From assembly GCA_045863555.1 (NCBI GenBank), contig BTUU01000002.1, positions 124,001 through 188,000 on the forward strand: a stretch of DNA of 64,000 nt. The letters are read 5' to 3'. Each line of letters begins with the position of its first letter. Within the stretch, counting starts at the first letter, position 1. This stretch comes from JACRLV01 sp045863555. GTDB lineage: Bacteria; Planctomycetota; Phycisphaerae; UBA1845; Fen-1342. The notes under the pieces were generated by a model. The model saw only the letters and a program-made list of their open reading frames with translations, ran no database searches and was not told the DNA's origin. Both the position numbers and the translations under genes were made by a program. Below are positions 25,609 to 33,116 of the stretch, piece after piece.

Positions 25609-26880
25609 ATGGCCGGCATGGCCGTCGTCGATCGACTCGCTGACCTGCCGCCCGAGGCGCTGCCCGCGCTCGACGTCGCACGCACGCTCCACCAGGCCGG
25701 TTGCGAAGCGCTGCTTGCGGGCGGCTGCGTTCGCGATCTGCTGCTCGGCCAGACGCCGGCCGACTATGACGTCGCCACGAATGCGCCGCCGGAGCGGGTG
25801 AAGTCGCTCTTCCGGAAGACGCGGCTGGTCGGCCAGGCGTTCGGCGTCGTTCTCGTTCGCAGTCACGGCGTCTGGGTCGAGGTCGCGACATTCCGCTCCG
25901 ACGGGCCGTATCTCGACGGCCGGCGGCCCGCGAGCGTGACGTTCGTCGATGCGCGCACGGACGCCCGGCGGCGCGATTTCACGATTAACGGCATGTTCAT
26001 CGAGCCGGAGTCGCGCGACGTCATCGACTACGTTGACGGCCGGGCAGACCTTGACGCCCGTCTCGTGCGCTGCATCGGCGTCGCGGCGGATCGTTTTGCG
26101 GAGGACCATCTGCGGATGCTGCGGGCGGTGCGATTTGCGGCGCGGATGGAGTTTCACCTGGAGGCGGCGACCGCGGAGGCGATCGTCGCCGCGGCCGAGT
26201 CGCTGCGGCGCGTGGCGCCGGAGCGCGTCCGCGAAGAGCTGGAGCGGATGTTCGGGCATCCTTCGCGGGCGGCGGCCGTCGCGGAGATGCGTCGGCTCGG
26301 TCTGCTGCCGCGGCTGTGGGCGAGTTCCGGGCGGGATGCGGCGGCCCTGGCGGATGATGCGCTCGACGCGGCGCAGTTGATCCTCGAACGGCTGCCGATG
26401 GACGCCGATTTTGAAGTGACGCTGGCCGTTCTTCTGGCGGGCTCGCCGGCGGAGGCGATCGATCGAATCTGCCGCGACCTGACCTGCTCGAATCAGCAGC
26501 GCGAGGCGATCCTGTGGCTGGTCCGCTGGCGCGATGCGCTGCTCGACCCGGCCGCGCCTTCGCTGGCGCAGCTCAAGACACTGATGCACCACGCGGAATT
26601 TCGGTGGCTCGTGGCGTGGACGAAGGCCCGGTGGCTGGACCGGCCGGACGCGGAGGCGCGGTCGGCGGCGCTGCACGCACGGACGGACGCGATCGCGCCG
26701 GGGGCGGTCCGCCCGGCGCCGCTGGTGACGGGGGAGGATCTGCGGGCGCGGGCGCTGCCGGCGGGGCCGCTCTACAAGGCGATCCTGGACGCGCTCTACG
26801 AGCGGCAGCTCAACGAGACGATTCGGACGCGTGACGAGGCGCTCCATGCGCTGGATGAGCTGCTGCGGTCCGGGGCGTGA
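25609..26880 (+). CDS. CCA-adding tRNA nucleotidyltransferase / poly(A) polymerase family
   Basis: A 423-residue class II nucleotidyltransferase. It has the G-G-x-V-R-D motif AGGCVRDLLLGQTPADYDVAT (about 36-56), with the two metal-binding aspartates in DYD. RRDFTINGMF lies near 121-130 and AEDHLRMLRAVRFAARMEF near 164-182; this last is the neck region. The enzyme adds CCA to tRNA 3' ends or A residues to RNA, and the two activities cannot be told apart from sequence by eye. The tRNA-Ser in this window lacks an encoded CCA, so a CCA-adding enzyme is needed. The start at 25609 is preferred; an ATG 51 bases upstream is in frame. Confidence 0.88.
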   Translation: MAGMAVVDRLADLPPEALPALDVARTLHQAGCEALLAGGCVRDLLLGQTPADYDVATNAPPERVKSLFRKTRLVGQAFGVVLVRSHGVWVEVATFRSDGPYLDGRRPASVTFVDARTDARRRDFTINGMFIEPESRDVIDYVDGRADLDARLVRCIGVAADRFAEDHLRMLRAVRFAARMEFHLEAATAEAIVAAAESLRRVAPERVREELERMFGHPSRAAAVAEMRRLGLLPRLWASSGRDAAALADDALDAAQLILERLPMDADFEVTLAVLLAGSPAEAIDRICRDLTCSNQQREAILWLVRWRDALLDPAAPSLAQLKTLMHHAEFRWLVAWTKARWLDRPDAEARSAALHARTDAIAPGAVRPAPLVTGEDLRARALPAGPLYKAILDALYERQLNETIRTRDEALHALDELLRSGA

Positions 26881-27020
26881 CCGGCGGGGCGAAAAAAACG
26901 CCGTCGACGCGTCGCACGGCGATCCAGCGCGCTATAATCCATCGCGTTCGGCCGAGAAAACGCGGACGCGGCGCGAATTCGGGAATTTTCTTTGATTCGC
27001 GCGAAAGACGTGCTATGGTT

Positions 27021-27190
27021 AGAGGTGCCGAGTGAAGCTCGGCTCGGGAGTTTGAGGCGATGCATTTACTGCTGAGTGCGTTGAAAAGCACATTTCGGGA
27101 GTGGATGCATTTGGCCGCCCTTCGACTGGCACGACACCGCACGCTTAACTGCGTGCGGGTAAGTTGCGTGCCCGAACGGGCGGCCTGTCG
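27021..27190 (+). ncRNA. Candidate structured RNA in the only long gene-free gap
   Basis: The 415 bases at 26881-27295 hold no credible gene. On the plus strand a TTGATT-16-TATGGT promoter-like pair (26992-27019) precedes a hairpin GCCGAG/CTCGGC (27027-27043). A compound stem-loop follows at 27113-27185 with three stacked perfect helices. They are GGCCGCCC/GGGCGGCC, GGCACG/CGTGCC and CCGCACGC/GCGTGCGG, closed by loop TTAACT and separated by asymmetric internal loops. Two copies of GATGCATTT flank the middle (27059 and 27104). I could not match it to SRP RNA, 6S RNA, tmRNA or RNase P. It could also be an untranslated repeat. The strand is a guess. Confidence 0.35.
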
Positions 27191-27251
27191 TCGGCGGAGG
27201 TGAGAAGCAGTTCTTCCTGGCGACGTCCCAGTCAACGAGTTCAAAACAGTA

Positions 27252-27288
27252 GACCCCGCGAACGAACCTCATTGCTCGTCGCGGGGTC
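27252..27288 (-). terminator. Rho-independent terminator of recQ
   Basis: A perfect 10-base-pair stem GACCCCGCGA/TCGCGGGGTC (27252-27261 with 27279-27288) has a 17-base loop that can form three more pairs. It lies 7 bases after the recQ stop. On the minus strand it is followed by TACTGTTTTG, a modest T-run. Confidence 0.65.
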
Positions 27289-27295
27289 GATCCGT

Positions 27296-29551
27296 TCAGG
27301 GACCCGCGAGCGCGCGGCGATGCGCGCCGACGATTCGGATCTGCTCGTACGAATACGTCCCGCCCAGCGCCTCGAACACCGGCCGAAGCAGTCCGGAAGC
27401 ATCCTTCTCCAGCGCCGCCGCGATCGCCGCATACGACGCGTCGTCGACCCACGCGTCGATTCGGGCGGGCTTCGAGCGCAGAATGTACTGCTCCAGGTAG
27501 CCGTAGACCGTGCTCTGCGCGCGACCCATCTGCGTGCACACCTCGGCCACGCTGGCGCCCTTCGCGAAGAGCGCCGCGGCCGCGAAGTCGGAGGTCGACG
27601 CCTTTCGCGGGCCGGCGGGCGGGGCGGGGGCGCGGTCGGGCTGGTCGACGGCAAGACCGCGCTCGTGCACATGACGACTGATCACTTCGAGCACAGGCCC
27701 GCCGAGATCCTCGCGCTTCCGCTCGCCGATCCCACGGACTGCGCCGAGCGCCGCGAGCGTCGACGGTCGCACGCGGGCGAGCGAGCGCAGCGTCGAGTCG
27801 TGAAAGAGGACGAAGGGCGCGACGCCGCGCTCCTCCGCGAGGCGACGGCGCAGCTCGCGCAGCGCGTCGAAGAGCTCGCGGTCGACGCCTTCCCAGGACG
27901 CGGCCTCGGAGGCGGTTTCCTGCACCGGCTCGGCGTCCTTGCGGAAGTGGACGGGCCGCTCGTTCCGAAGGACTTCCCAGGAGGCGTCGTTCAGCGCGAG
28001 CACGGGCACGGACATGCCCTTTACTTCCATCGTCCGGCGCGCAAGAAGCCCCTGGTCGAGGAGCTGGTTCACGAGAGAAGTCACGCGCGGCTTGCCAAGA
28101 TCGCGCAGCAGGCCGTACGTAGACAGCTTATCGTGCTCGAATTGGGCGATCCGGGCGGTGCTCGCCCCCGTGAGCACGTCCACGACGTGTCCCACGCCGA
28201 ACCGCTCCTTCACCCGCGCGACGCAGGAGAGGATTTTCTGGGCGACGACACGCTCGTCGCCGCCCAGCTCGATTTCGCCGAGGCACGCATCGCACGCGCC
28301 GCAGTTTTCCCGGTCGAAGGCCTGGCCGAAATACTCGACCAATCGCCGGTGCCGGCAGCCGGGCGCACAGCAGAATGCGCGCATGTGCCCGAGCAGTTCG
28401 GCCGCCGCGGCGGCGAACGCAGCCGCGGAACCGTTGCTTGCGCCGGAGGACGGGGCCTCGCCGGGCGGCGTTTCGTCCTGCGGCCGGGAGAGCATCGATT
28501 CCCAGCGGATCGCGTCGGCCGGAGAGTAGAGGAGCACGCACTCGGCGGGCAGGCCGTCGCGACCGGCGCGCCCCGCTTCCTGCTGGTAGTGCTCGACGGA
28601 TTTGGGCATGGCCGCGTGGATGACGCAGCGGACGTTGCTGCGGTCGATGCCCATGCCGAAGGCGACGGTGGCGACGACGATGTCGAGGGTCTCGCGGGCG
28701 AAGGCGTCCTGCGTCCGATGGCGCACGTCGTGCGCGAGGCCCGCGTGATACGCGGCGGCATTGAAGCCGTCGGCCGTCAGCGCCGCAGCGAGCGACTCCG
28801 TCTCGCGGCGGGTGATGCAGTAGATGATCGCCGCCTCGCCTTTGTGCCGGTTCAGGACGTCGACCACCTGGCGGTATTCGTCCCGCCGCGGCAGCACGCG
28901 GTAGACGAGATTCGGCCGGTCGAACGAGCCCACGAGCACGGCCGGATCGCGGAGGCCCAGTTCCGCGATGATGTCGTCGCGCACGCGCTGCGTGGCCGTA
29001 GCCGTGAAGGCGTGGAACACGACATCGGGCAGCGCCTCGCGCAGCTCGCGCAGGCGGCGATACTCGGGCCGGAAGTCGTGGCCCCAGTGGCTGATGCAGT
29101 GAGCCTCGTCGACGGCGATGGAGCGCACGCCCGCCTGACGCAGCAGGCCGGGCATGTTTCGCGAGAGCGCCCGTTCGGGCGTCGTAAAGAGAATCCGCAC
29201 GCGGCCGTTGAGCAGCTCGCGCTCTGCCTCGCGCTGTTCGGCGGCGTCCATCGAACCGTGGAGTGCGGTCGCCGCGACGCCCGCCTCGCGCAGGCCGTCG
29301 ACCTGGTCCTTGATCAGCGAGAGGAGGGGCGAGACGACGACCGTGGTGGACTCGTCGACCAGGGGCGGCACCTGGTAGCAGAGCGATTTTCCGCCGCCGG
29401 TGGGCATGACCACGAGCGAGTCGCGCCGCTGAAGGGCGGCCGCGATGGCCTCGGACTGTAGCGGGCGGAGCGCGTCGAAGCCCCAGAAACGTCGGATGAT
29501 TTCCGCGACGCGGGCGTCCGCGGTCGCACCGGTGTCGATGAGCGTGGTCAT
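27296..29551 (-). CDS. recQ: ATP-dependent DNA helicase RecQ
   Basis: A 751-residue superfamily 2 3'-5' DNA helicase acting in recombination and fork repair. In order: motif 0 FRPLQ-like RPLQSEAI (30-36), Walker A PTGGGKS (50-56), DEAH box DEAHCISHWG (about 147-156), FTATATQRV, and the helicase C domain with YHAGLAHDVR and QEAGRAGRDG. The zinc-binding cysteines CCAPGC, then CGACDAC (about 394-426), a winged helix RQC region, an HRDC domain (about 545-625), and a C-terminal helix-turn-helix extension (TSDFAAAALFAKGASVAEVC) follow. The ATG at 29551 (MTTLIDTG) is chosen; the frame continues upstream without helicase sequence. It is divergent from the lipoprotein methyltransferase gene. Confidence 0.95.
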   Translation of the reverse strand: MTTLIDTGATADARVAEIIRRFWGFDALRPLQSEAIAAALQRRDSLVVMPTGGGKSLCYQVPPLVDESTTVVVSPLLSLIKDQVDGLREAGVAATALHGSMDAAEQREAERELLNGRVRILFTTPERALSRNMPGLLRQAGVRSIAVDEAHCISHWGHDFRPEYRRLRELREALPDVVFHAFTATATQRVRDDIIAELGLRDPAVLVGSFDRPNLVYRVLPRRDEYRQVVDVLNRHKGEAAIIYCITRRETESLAAALTADGFNAAAYHAGLAHDVRHRTQDAFARETLDIVVATVAFGMGIDRSNVRCVIHAAMPKSVEHYQQEAGRAGRDGLPAECVLLYSPADAIRWESMLSRPQDETPPGEAPSSGASNGSAAAFAAAAAELLGHMRAFCCAPGCRHRRLVEYFGQAFDRENCGACDACLGEIELGGDERVVAQKILSCVARVKERFGVGHVVDVLTGASTARIAQFEHDKLSTYGLLRDLGKPRVTSLVNQLLDQGLLARRTMEVKGMSVPVLALNDASWEVLRNERPVHFRKDAEPVQETASEAASWEGVDRELFDALRELRRRLAEERGVAPFVLFHDSTLRSLARVRPSTLAALGAVRGIGERKREDLGGPVLEVISRHVHERGLAVDQPDRAPAPPAGPRKASTSDFAAAALFAKGASVAEVCTQMGRAQSTVYGYLEQYILRSKPARIDAWVDDASYAAIAAALEKDASGLLRPVFEALGGTYSYEQIRIVGAHRRALAGP

Positions 29552-29678
29552 GTCCGGGATGCTAACAAATACCAAACGAGAAGGGAAGAGAATTTTCGGC
29601 CGCAGGGTATTTTTTGTCGGGTGGAGCGGGAAGCACAAGATATTGAGGGGGAGTCGACGCGCGGATACAACACGCACC

Positions 29679-30425
29679 ATGAACACGCGAAAGATCATCC
29701 GGACCGGCCGCTTCGTCGCGGCACTTTTTGTTGCATTTGTCGCGTCGATCGCGGGCTGTGCCGCGCCTTCGACGGCCGCCGCCCCGGCGCATGAGGCGAG
29801 CGTCAAGCCCGGCATCAACGATGAATATCGCAAGGGCGACATTCCGAGGTGGCAGGGGCGGCTGGAGGCCGAGAGCCGGGAGGTATACCGCGAGCGCGAG
29901 CGGATCGTCGCGGCCGCGGGCGTCCGGCCGGGCGAGACGGTGGCCGACATCGGCGCGGGCACGGGGCTGCTCACGCTGCTGCTGGCGAAAGCGACGGGGC
30001 CGGCGGGCAAGGTCTACGCGCAAGACATCATCCCGGAGTTCGTGAAGCACCTGGGCGAGCGGGCGGCGGCCGAGGGGTTGAAAAACGTGGTTCCGACGCT
30101 TGGAAAAGAGGACTCGGCCGAGCTGGCGGCCGGCTCGCTCGATGTCGCGTTCATCTGCGACACGTACCACCACTTTGAATATCCGAAGACGATGATGGCG
30201 ACGATTCACGCGGCGTTGAAGCCGGGCGGGCGGCTGGTCATCGTCGATTTCGAGCGCATCCCGGGCGTCAGCAGCGAGTGGATCCTCGGCCATGTGCGCG
30301 CGGGTCGGGCGGAAGTCGAGCTGGAACTCCGCGAGGCTGGCTTCGAGCTGCTGCCGGCGCAGCCCGAAACCAGCTTTCTCAAGGACAACTGGATGGCCAT
30401 CTTCCGCCGCGTCGAGCGACGGTGA
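29679..30425 (+). CDS. Exported class I methyltransferase-like lipoprotein
   Basis: A 248-residue protein with a basic N-terminus, a hydrophobic segment FVAALFVAFVASIAGC ending in a good lipobox, and a short Ala-rich tether. A SAM-dependent methyltransferase domain follows. Motif I is VADIGAGTGLLTLLLAKATG (about 88-107), with VYAQDII as the acidic strand-2 loop. DVAFICDTYHHFEYPKTMM is motif II/post-motif, and LKPGGRLVIVDFER motif III. Everything needed to bind S-adenosylmethionine appears present, yet the protein is predicted to be anchored outside the cytoplasm, where no SAM is expected. It may bind another ligand or face an internal compartment. Confidence 0.85.
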   Translation: MNTRKIIRTGRFVAALFVAFVASIAGCAAPSTAAAPAHEASVKPGINDEYRKGDIPRWQGRLEAESREVYRERERIVAAAGVRPGETVADIGAGTGLLTLLLAKATGPAGKVYAQDIIPEFVKHLGERAAAEGLKNVVPTLGKEDSAELAAGSLDVAFICDTYHHFEYPKTMMATIHAALKPGGRLVIVDFERIPGVSSEWILGHVRAGRAEVELELREAGFELLPAQPETSFLKDNWMAIFRRVERR

Positions 30426-30480
30426 CCGGCCTCTTCGACGGCCGATCGCGCGCCGCGCGCATGCGTGCAATGCGGAGCGG

Positions 30481-32952
30481 TCAGCAGACCGTGCCAAACG
30501 TACTCAGCAGCGTCGCCAGGTCAGTGATGTCCACATCCCCGTCTCCGTCGAGATCGCCGCTGAAGCCGGGGCCCGTCGAGCCGAACTGCGAGAGCAGGAT
30601 CGACAGGTCGGTGATGTCCACGTCGCCGTCCGCGTCGAGATCGCCCGGGCACGGCGGCGGTCCGCCGAAGAGGTCCACGCCGTCCGGCACTGGCAGCGCC
30701 GCCGCCGCCATCCGCAGCGACTCGGAGAAGGCCATGTCCGACGGCGTGCTGGCCATGGCGCAGCGGTCGATGATCGCCGTGGCGGCCCCGGCCGCACTCA
30801 CGCGGATCCACTCGCCGCTCGTGGCCGCGACATAGAGCACGTTGTCGACCGGTGAGAGGTGCGCGTCGCGCGGGCCCGTGTTCCCGCCGAAGGGCACGGT
30901 AGCGACGATCGTGTTCGTCGCGGTGCTGAGCACGCGGAGGCCGCCGACATTAGTCGAGCCCGTGACGCCGCAGTAGACGAACTGTCCCGCGGCGTCGGGA
31001 TTCACCGTCAGCGGCATCGCGCCCAGCGGCACCGTGGCGATGACGCTCGACGACGCGCCGTTGATGCTCACGACCGAGAGGTTGTTGCTGAACGCGTTGG
31101 AGACGTACGCCTTCGTGCCGTCCGGCGAGAATGCCACGCGGATCGGGAAGTCGCCGACGGGGACGTTCGCGATGATCGCCCGCGTCGCGGTGTCGATGAG
31201 CCGCAACTGATCGTCGAAGCTCACGCACACCGCAAGAATCGATCCGTCGGGGCTCAGCTCGATGCCGCTGACCTCGGTGAACGCATACCCGAACGCCGAA
31301 CCCGTCTGGCCGGAGAGCTGCGTGCCGACCACGCTGCTGGCCGCGCCGGCGAGCTGAATGAAGTGGATCATGTCGGTGCCCGCGACGCTGAGCACGTAGG
31401 CGAACTGGCCGTCCGGCGAGATGCGGATGTGCACAGGGCGGGTGAAGACGTTCAGGTTTGCCACGCGCGTGTCGGTCGAGAGGTCGATGATCGAGACGGT
31501 ATTCGCGTCCGTGTTGGCGATGACCGCGTAGGCGCCATCCGGCGTGATGGCCGAACCCTGCGGCCGATCGCCGGTGTCGACGTAGGCCCGGATGTTGCCG
31601 CCGGGCAGATCGACGATCGCGACGTTGCGCGAGACGTTGTTGTTCGCGACGAGCGTCCGGCCGTCAGGCGAGATCGCGAGCACGCGCGTTGCGTCGGCCT
31701 CCGGCGCTTCGCCCGTGATGGTGACGCCGTCGAAGGTGGACGCCGCGCCGCTGAGCGTGAAGCGATGGATGTCTTCGCGGAAGCGGCTGTTCAGGGCGAC
31801 GACGCGCCCGTCGACCGGGCTGGCCGCGGATTCGACGCACGGCGCGGCCGCCATCGTCGAGATGATCGTGCGGCTGGCGATGTCGATGACCCGGGCATTG
31901 GCGTTCGAGACGAACGCCCACTGGCCGTTCCAGGCGATTTCGATGTCGCCCACGACGCCCGTGGCGAGCGTGGCATCGACCACGCCGCTGGTCAGATCGA
32001 GGAAGATCACGTTGTTCGAGATCGCGGCCATGGCGTGCGACTTGTCGGGCGTGATGCGGATGACCTGCTCGCTCAGGTTCGCGCCGGTGGCGAAATCGCC
32101 GGTGCGCGTCCGCGAGGGCAGGTCGATCTCCGAGATACGCTGGTTTGAGCCTTCGTGACTGACGACGGCCGTCGTGCTGTCGCTGCTGATATGGGCGGCC
32201 GTCGGCAGGGCGGCCGTGGGGACCGTCGCGACCAGCGTGCCGGTCTCGGGATCGTAGAGGCGGACGTCCGTTCCCGGCCGGTTGGGCAGGACGATCAAGC
32301 TGTCGTCGGGGGCGAGGGCGAACTGCGTGAAGAGCGAACCGGTGATGCCCGACTCGGTGTCGCCGTAGAAGCCGATCACGCCCTGGCTGGTGCTCGGGAA
32401 CGACCGGACCTCGCTCTGTGTGAGGAGATCGACCACGCTGAAGGACGAGTTCACGGCGTCGTTGATGACACCGACGATCGCGTAGCGGCTGTCCGAGGTA
32501 ATGGCGACGCGGTAGGGCTGGAGGCCGGTAATGGGAATCTCGGCCACCTCGGTGTGCGTCGCGATGTCGACGAGCGAGATTGAGTTTCCAAACGCGTTCG
32601 GCGTCACGGCGTACTGGCCGTCGGGCGTGACGGCGACGTGCGTGGGAAAATCGCCGACGGCGACGGTGTGCGTGATGGTCCGGCTCGCGACGTCGTAGAA
32701 GGTGACGTTGTCCGTGAGCCAGTGGACGATAGCGACGGTGGTCCCGTCCGGGGTAAAGGCGGCGTTGATCGGCAGATCCGCCTCGGGCGCGGCGTCGAGG
32801 CTCAGGAACGTGCCGCCGCGCGGCGAACCGGCGGGGCGGGCGTCAAGCGGTAGGGGGACGTCCCAGGTGGTTCGCGTCGGCATCGGGCCGAGCCCGCCTT
32901 CGGGGCAGGTTGCGAGAGACAGCGCGGAAGCAATGACGGCGGTGGTGAGCAT
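30481..32952 (-). CDS. Secreted beta-propeller (YVTN-like) protein with dockerin repeats
   Basis: An 823-residue exported protein: GGAGGAAATC precedes the ATG, then a short signal peptide (LTTAVIASALSLATC). Residues about 60-750 are YVTN/lactonase-type propeller repeats, with recurrent blades of the form VAVTPDGQYAVTPNAFGNSI, ISPDGRTLVANNNVS and FSPDGTKAYVSNAFSNNLSV, enough for one or two propellers. The C-terminus has two dockerin-like calcium loops, GDLDADGDVDITDLSILLSQ near 770 and GDLDGDGDVDITDLATLLST near 800. In planctomycetes such tails are common on secreted proteins without any cellulosome. A TATACT box (32982-32987) lies 30 bases before the start. Ligand unknown. Confidence 0.9.
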   Translation of the reverse strand: MLTTAVIASALSLATCPEGGLGPMPTRTTWDVPLPLDARPAGSPRGGTFLSLDAAPEADLPINAAFTPDGTTVAIVHWLTDNVTFYDVASRTITHTVAVGDFPTHVAVTPDGQYAVTPNAFGNSISLVDIATHTEVAEIPITGLQPYRVAITSDSRYAIVGVINDAVNSSFSVVDLLTQSEVRSFPSTSQGVIGFYGDTESGITGSLFTQFALAPDDSLIVLPNRPGTDVRLYDPETGTLVATVPTAALPTAAHISSDSTTAVVSHEGSNQRISEIDLPSRTRTGDFATGANLSEQVIRITPDKSHAMAAISNNVIFLDLTSGVVDATLATGVVGDIEIAWNGQWAFVSNANARVIDIASRTIISTMAAAPCVESAASPVDGRVVALNSRFREDIHRFTLSGAASTFDGVTITGEAPEADATRVLAISPDGRTLVANNNVSRNVAIVDLPGGNIRAYVDTGDRPQGSAITPDGAYAVIANTDANTVSIIDLSTDTRVANLNVFTRPVHIRISPDGQFAYVLSVAGTDMIHFIQLAGAASSVVGTQLSGQTGSAFGYAFTEVSGIELSPDGSILAVCVSFDDQLRLIDTATRAIIANVPVGDFPIRVAFSPDGTKAYVSNAFSNNLSVVSINGASSSVIATVPLGAMPLTVNPDAAGQFVYCGVTGSTNVGGLRVLSTATNTIVATVPFGGNTGPRDAHLSPVDNVLYVAATSGEWIRVSAAGAATAIIDRCAMASTPSDMAFSESLRMAAAALPVPDGVDLFGGPPPCPGDLDADGDVDITDLSILLSQFGSTGPGFSGDLDGDGDVDITDLATLLSTFGTVC

Positions 32953-33116
32953 GTGATTTCCTCCGGAGACACGCCGAATCCAGTATAGCGAAAAGGGCGC
33001 CTCGTAAACCCGGGGCGGATCGGAGAATCCGCCGTCATCGGCCGTCGAGAACGAGACTCCGCCGATCGGCGGCTGATCCCGTGGTTCGCCAGAGTCGCAA
33101 TAGGTGCGGTGGGGGA

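Noticed and set aside
27113..27185. Considered SRP RNA, 6S RNA, tmRNA or RNase P RNA
   Set aside because: None of the conserved sequence signatures I know for these RNAs is present (no SRP GGAA tetraloop with its internal loop, no tRNA-like ends).
26796..27539. Several minus-strand frames of 90-160 codons across the gap before recQ
   Set aside because: They overlap both the CCA enzyme end and recQ in wrong frames, are rich in Arg and Ser, and cross strong hairpins. No start signal fits.
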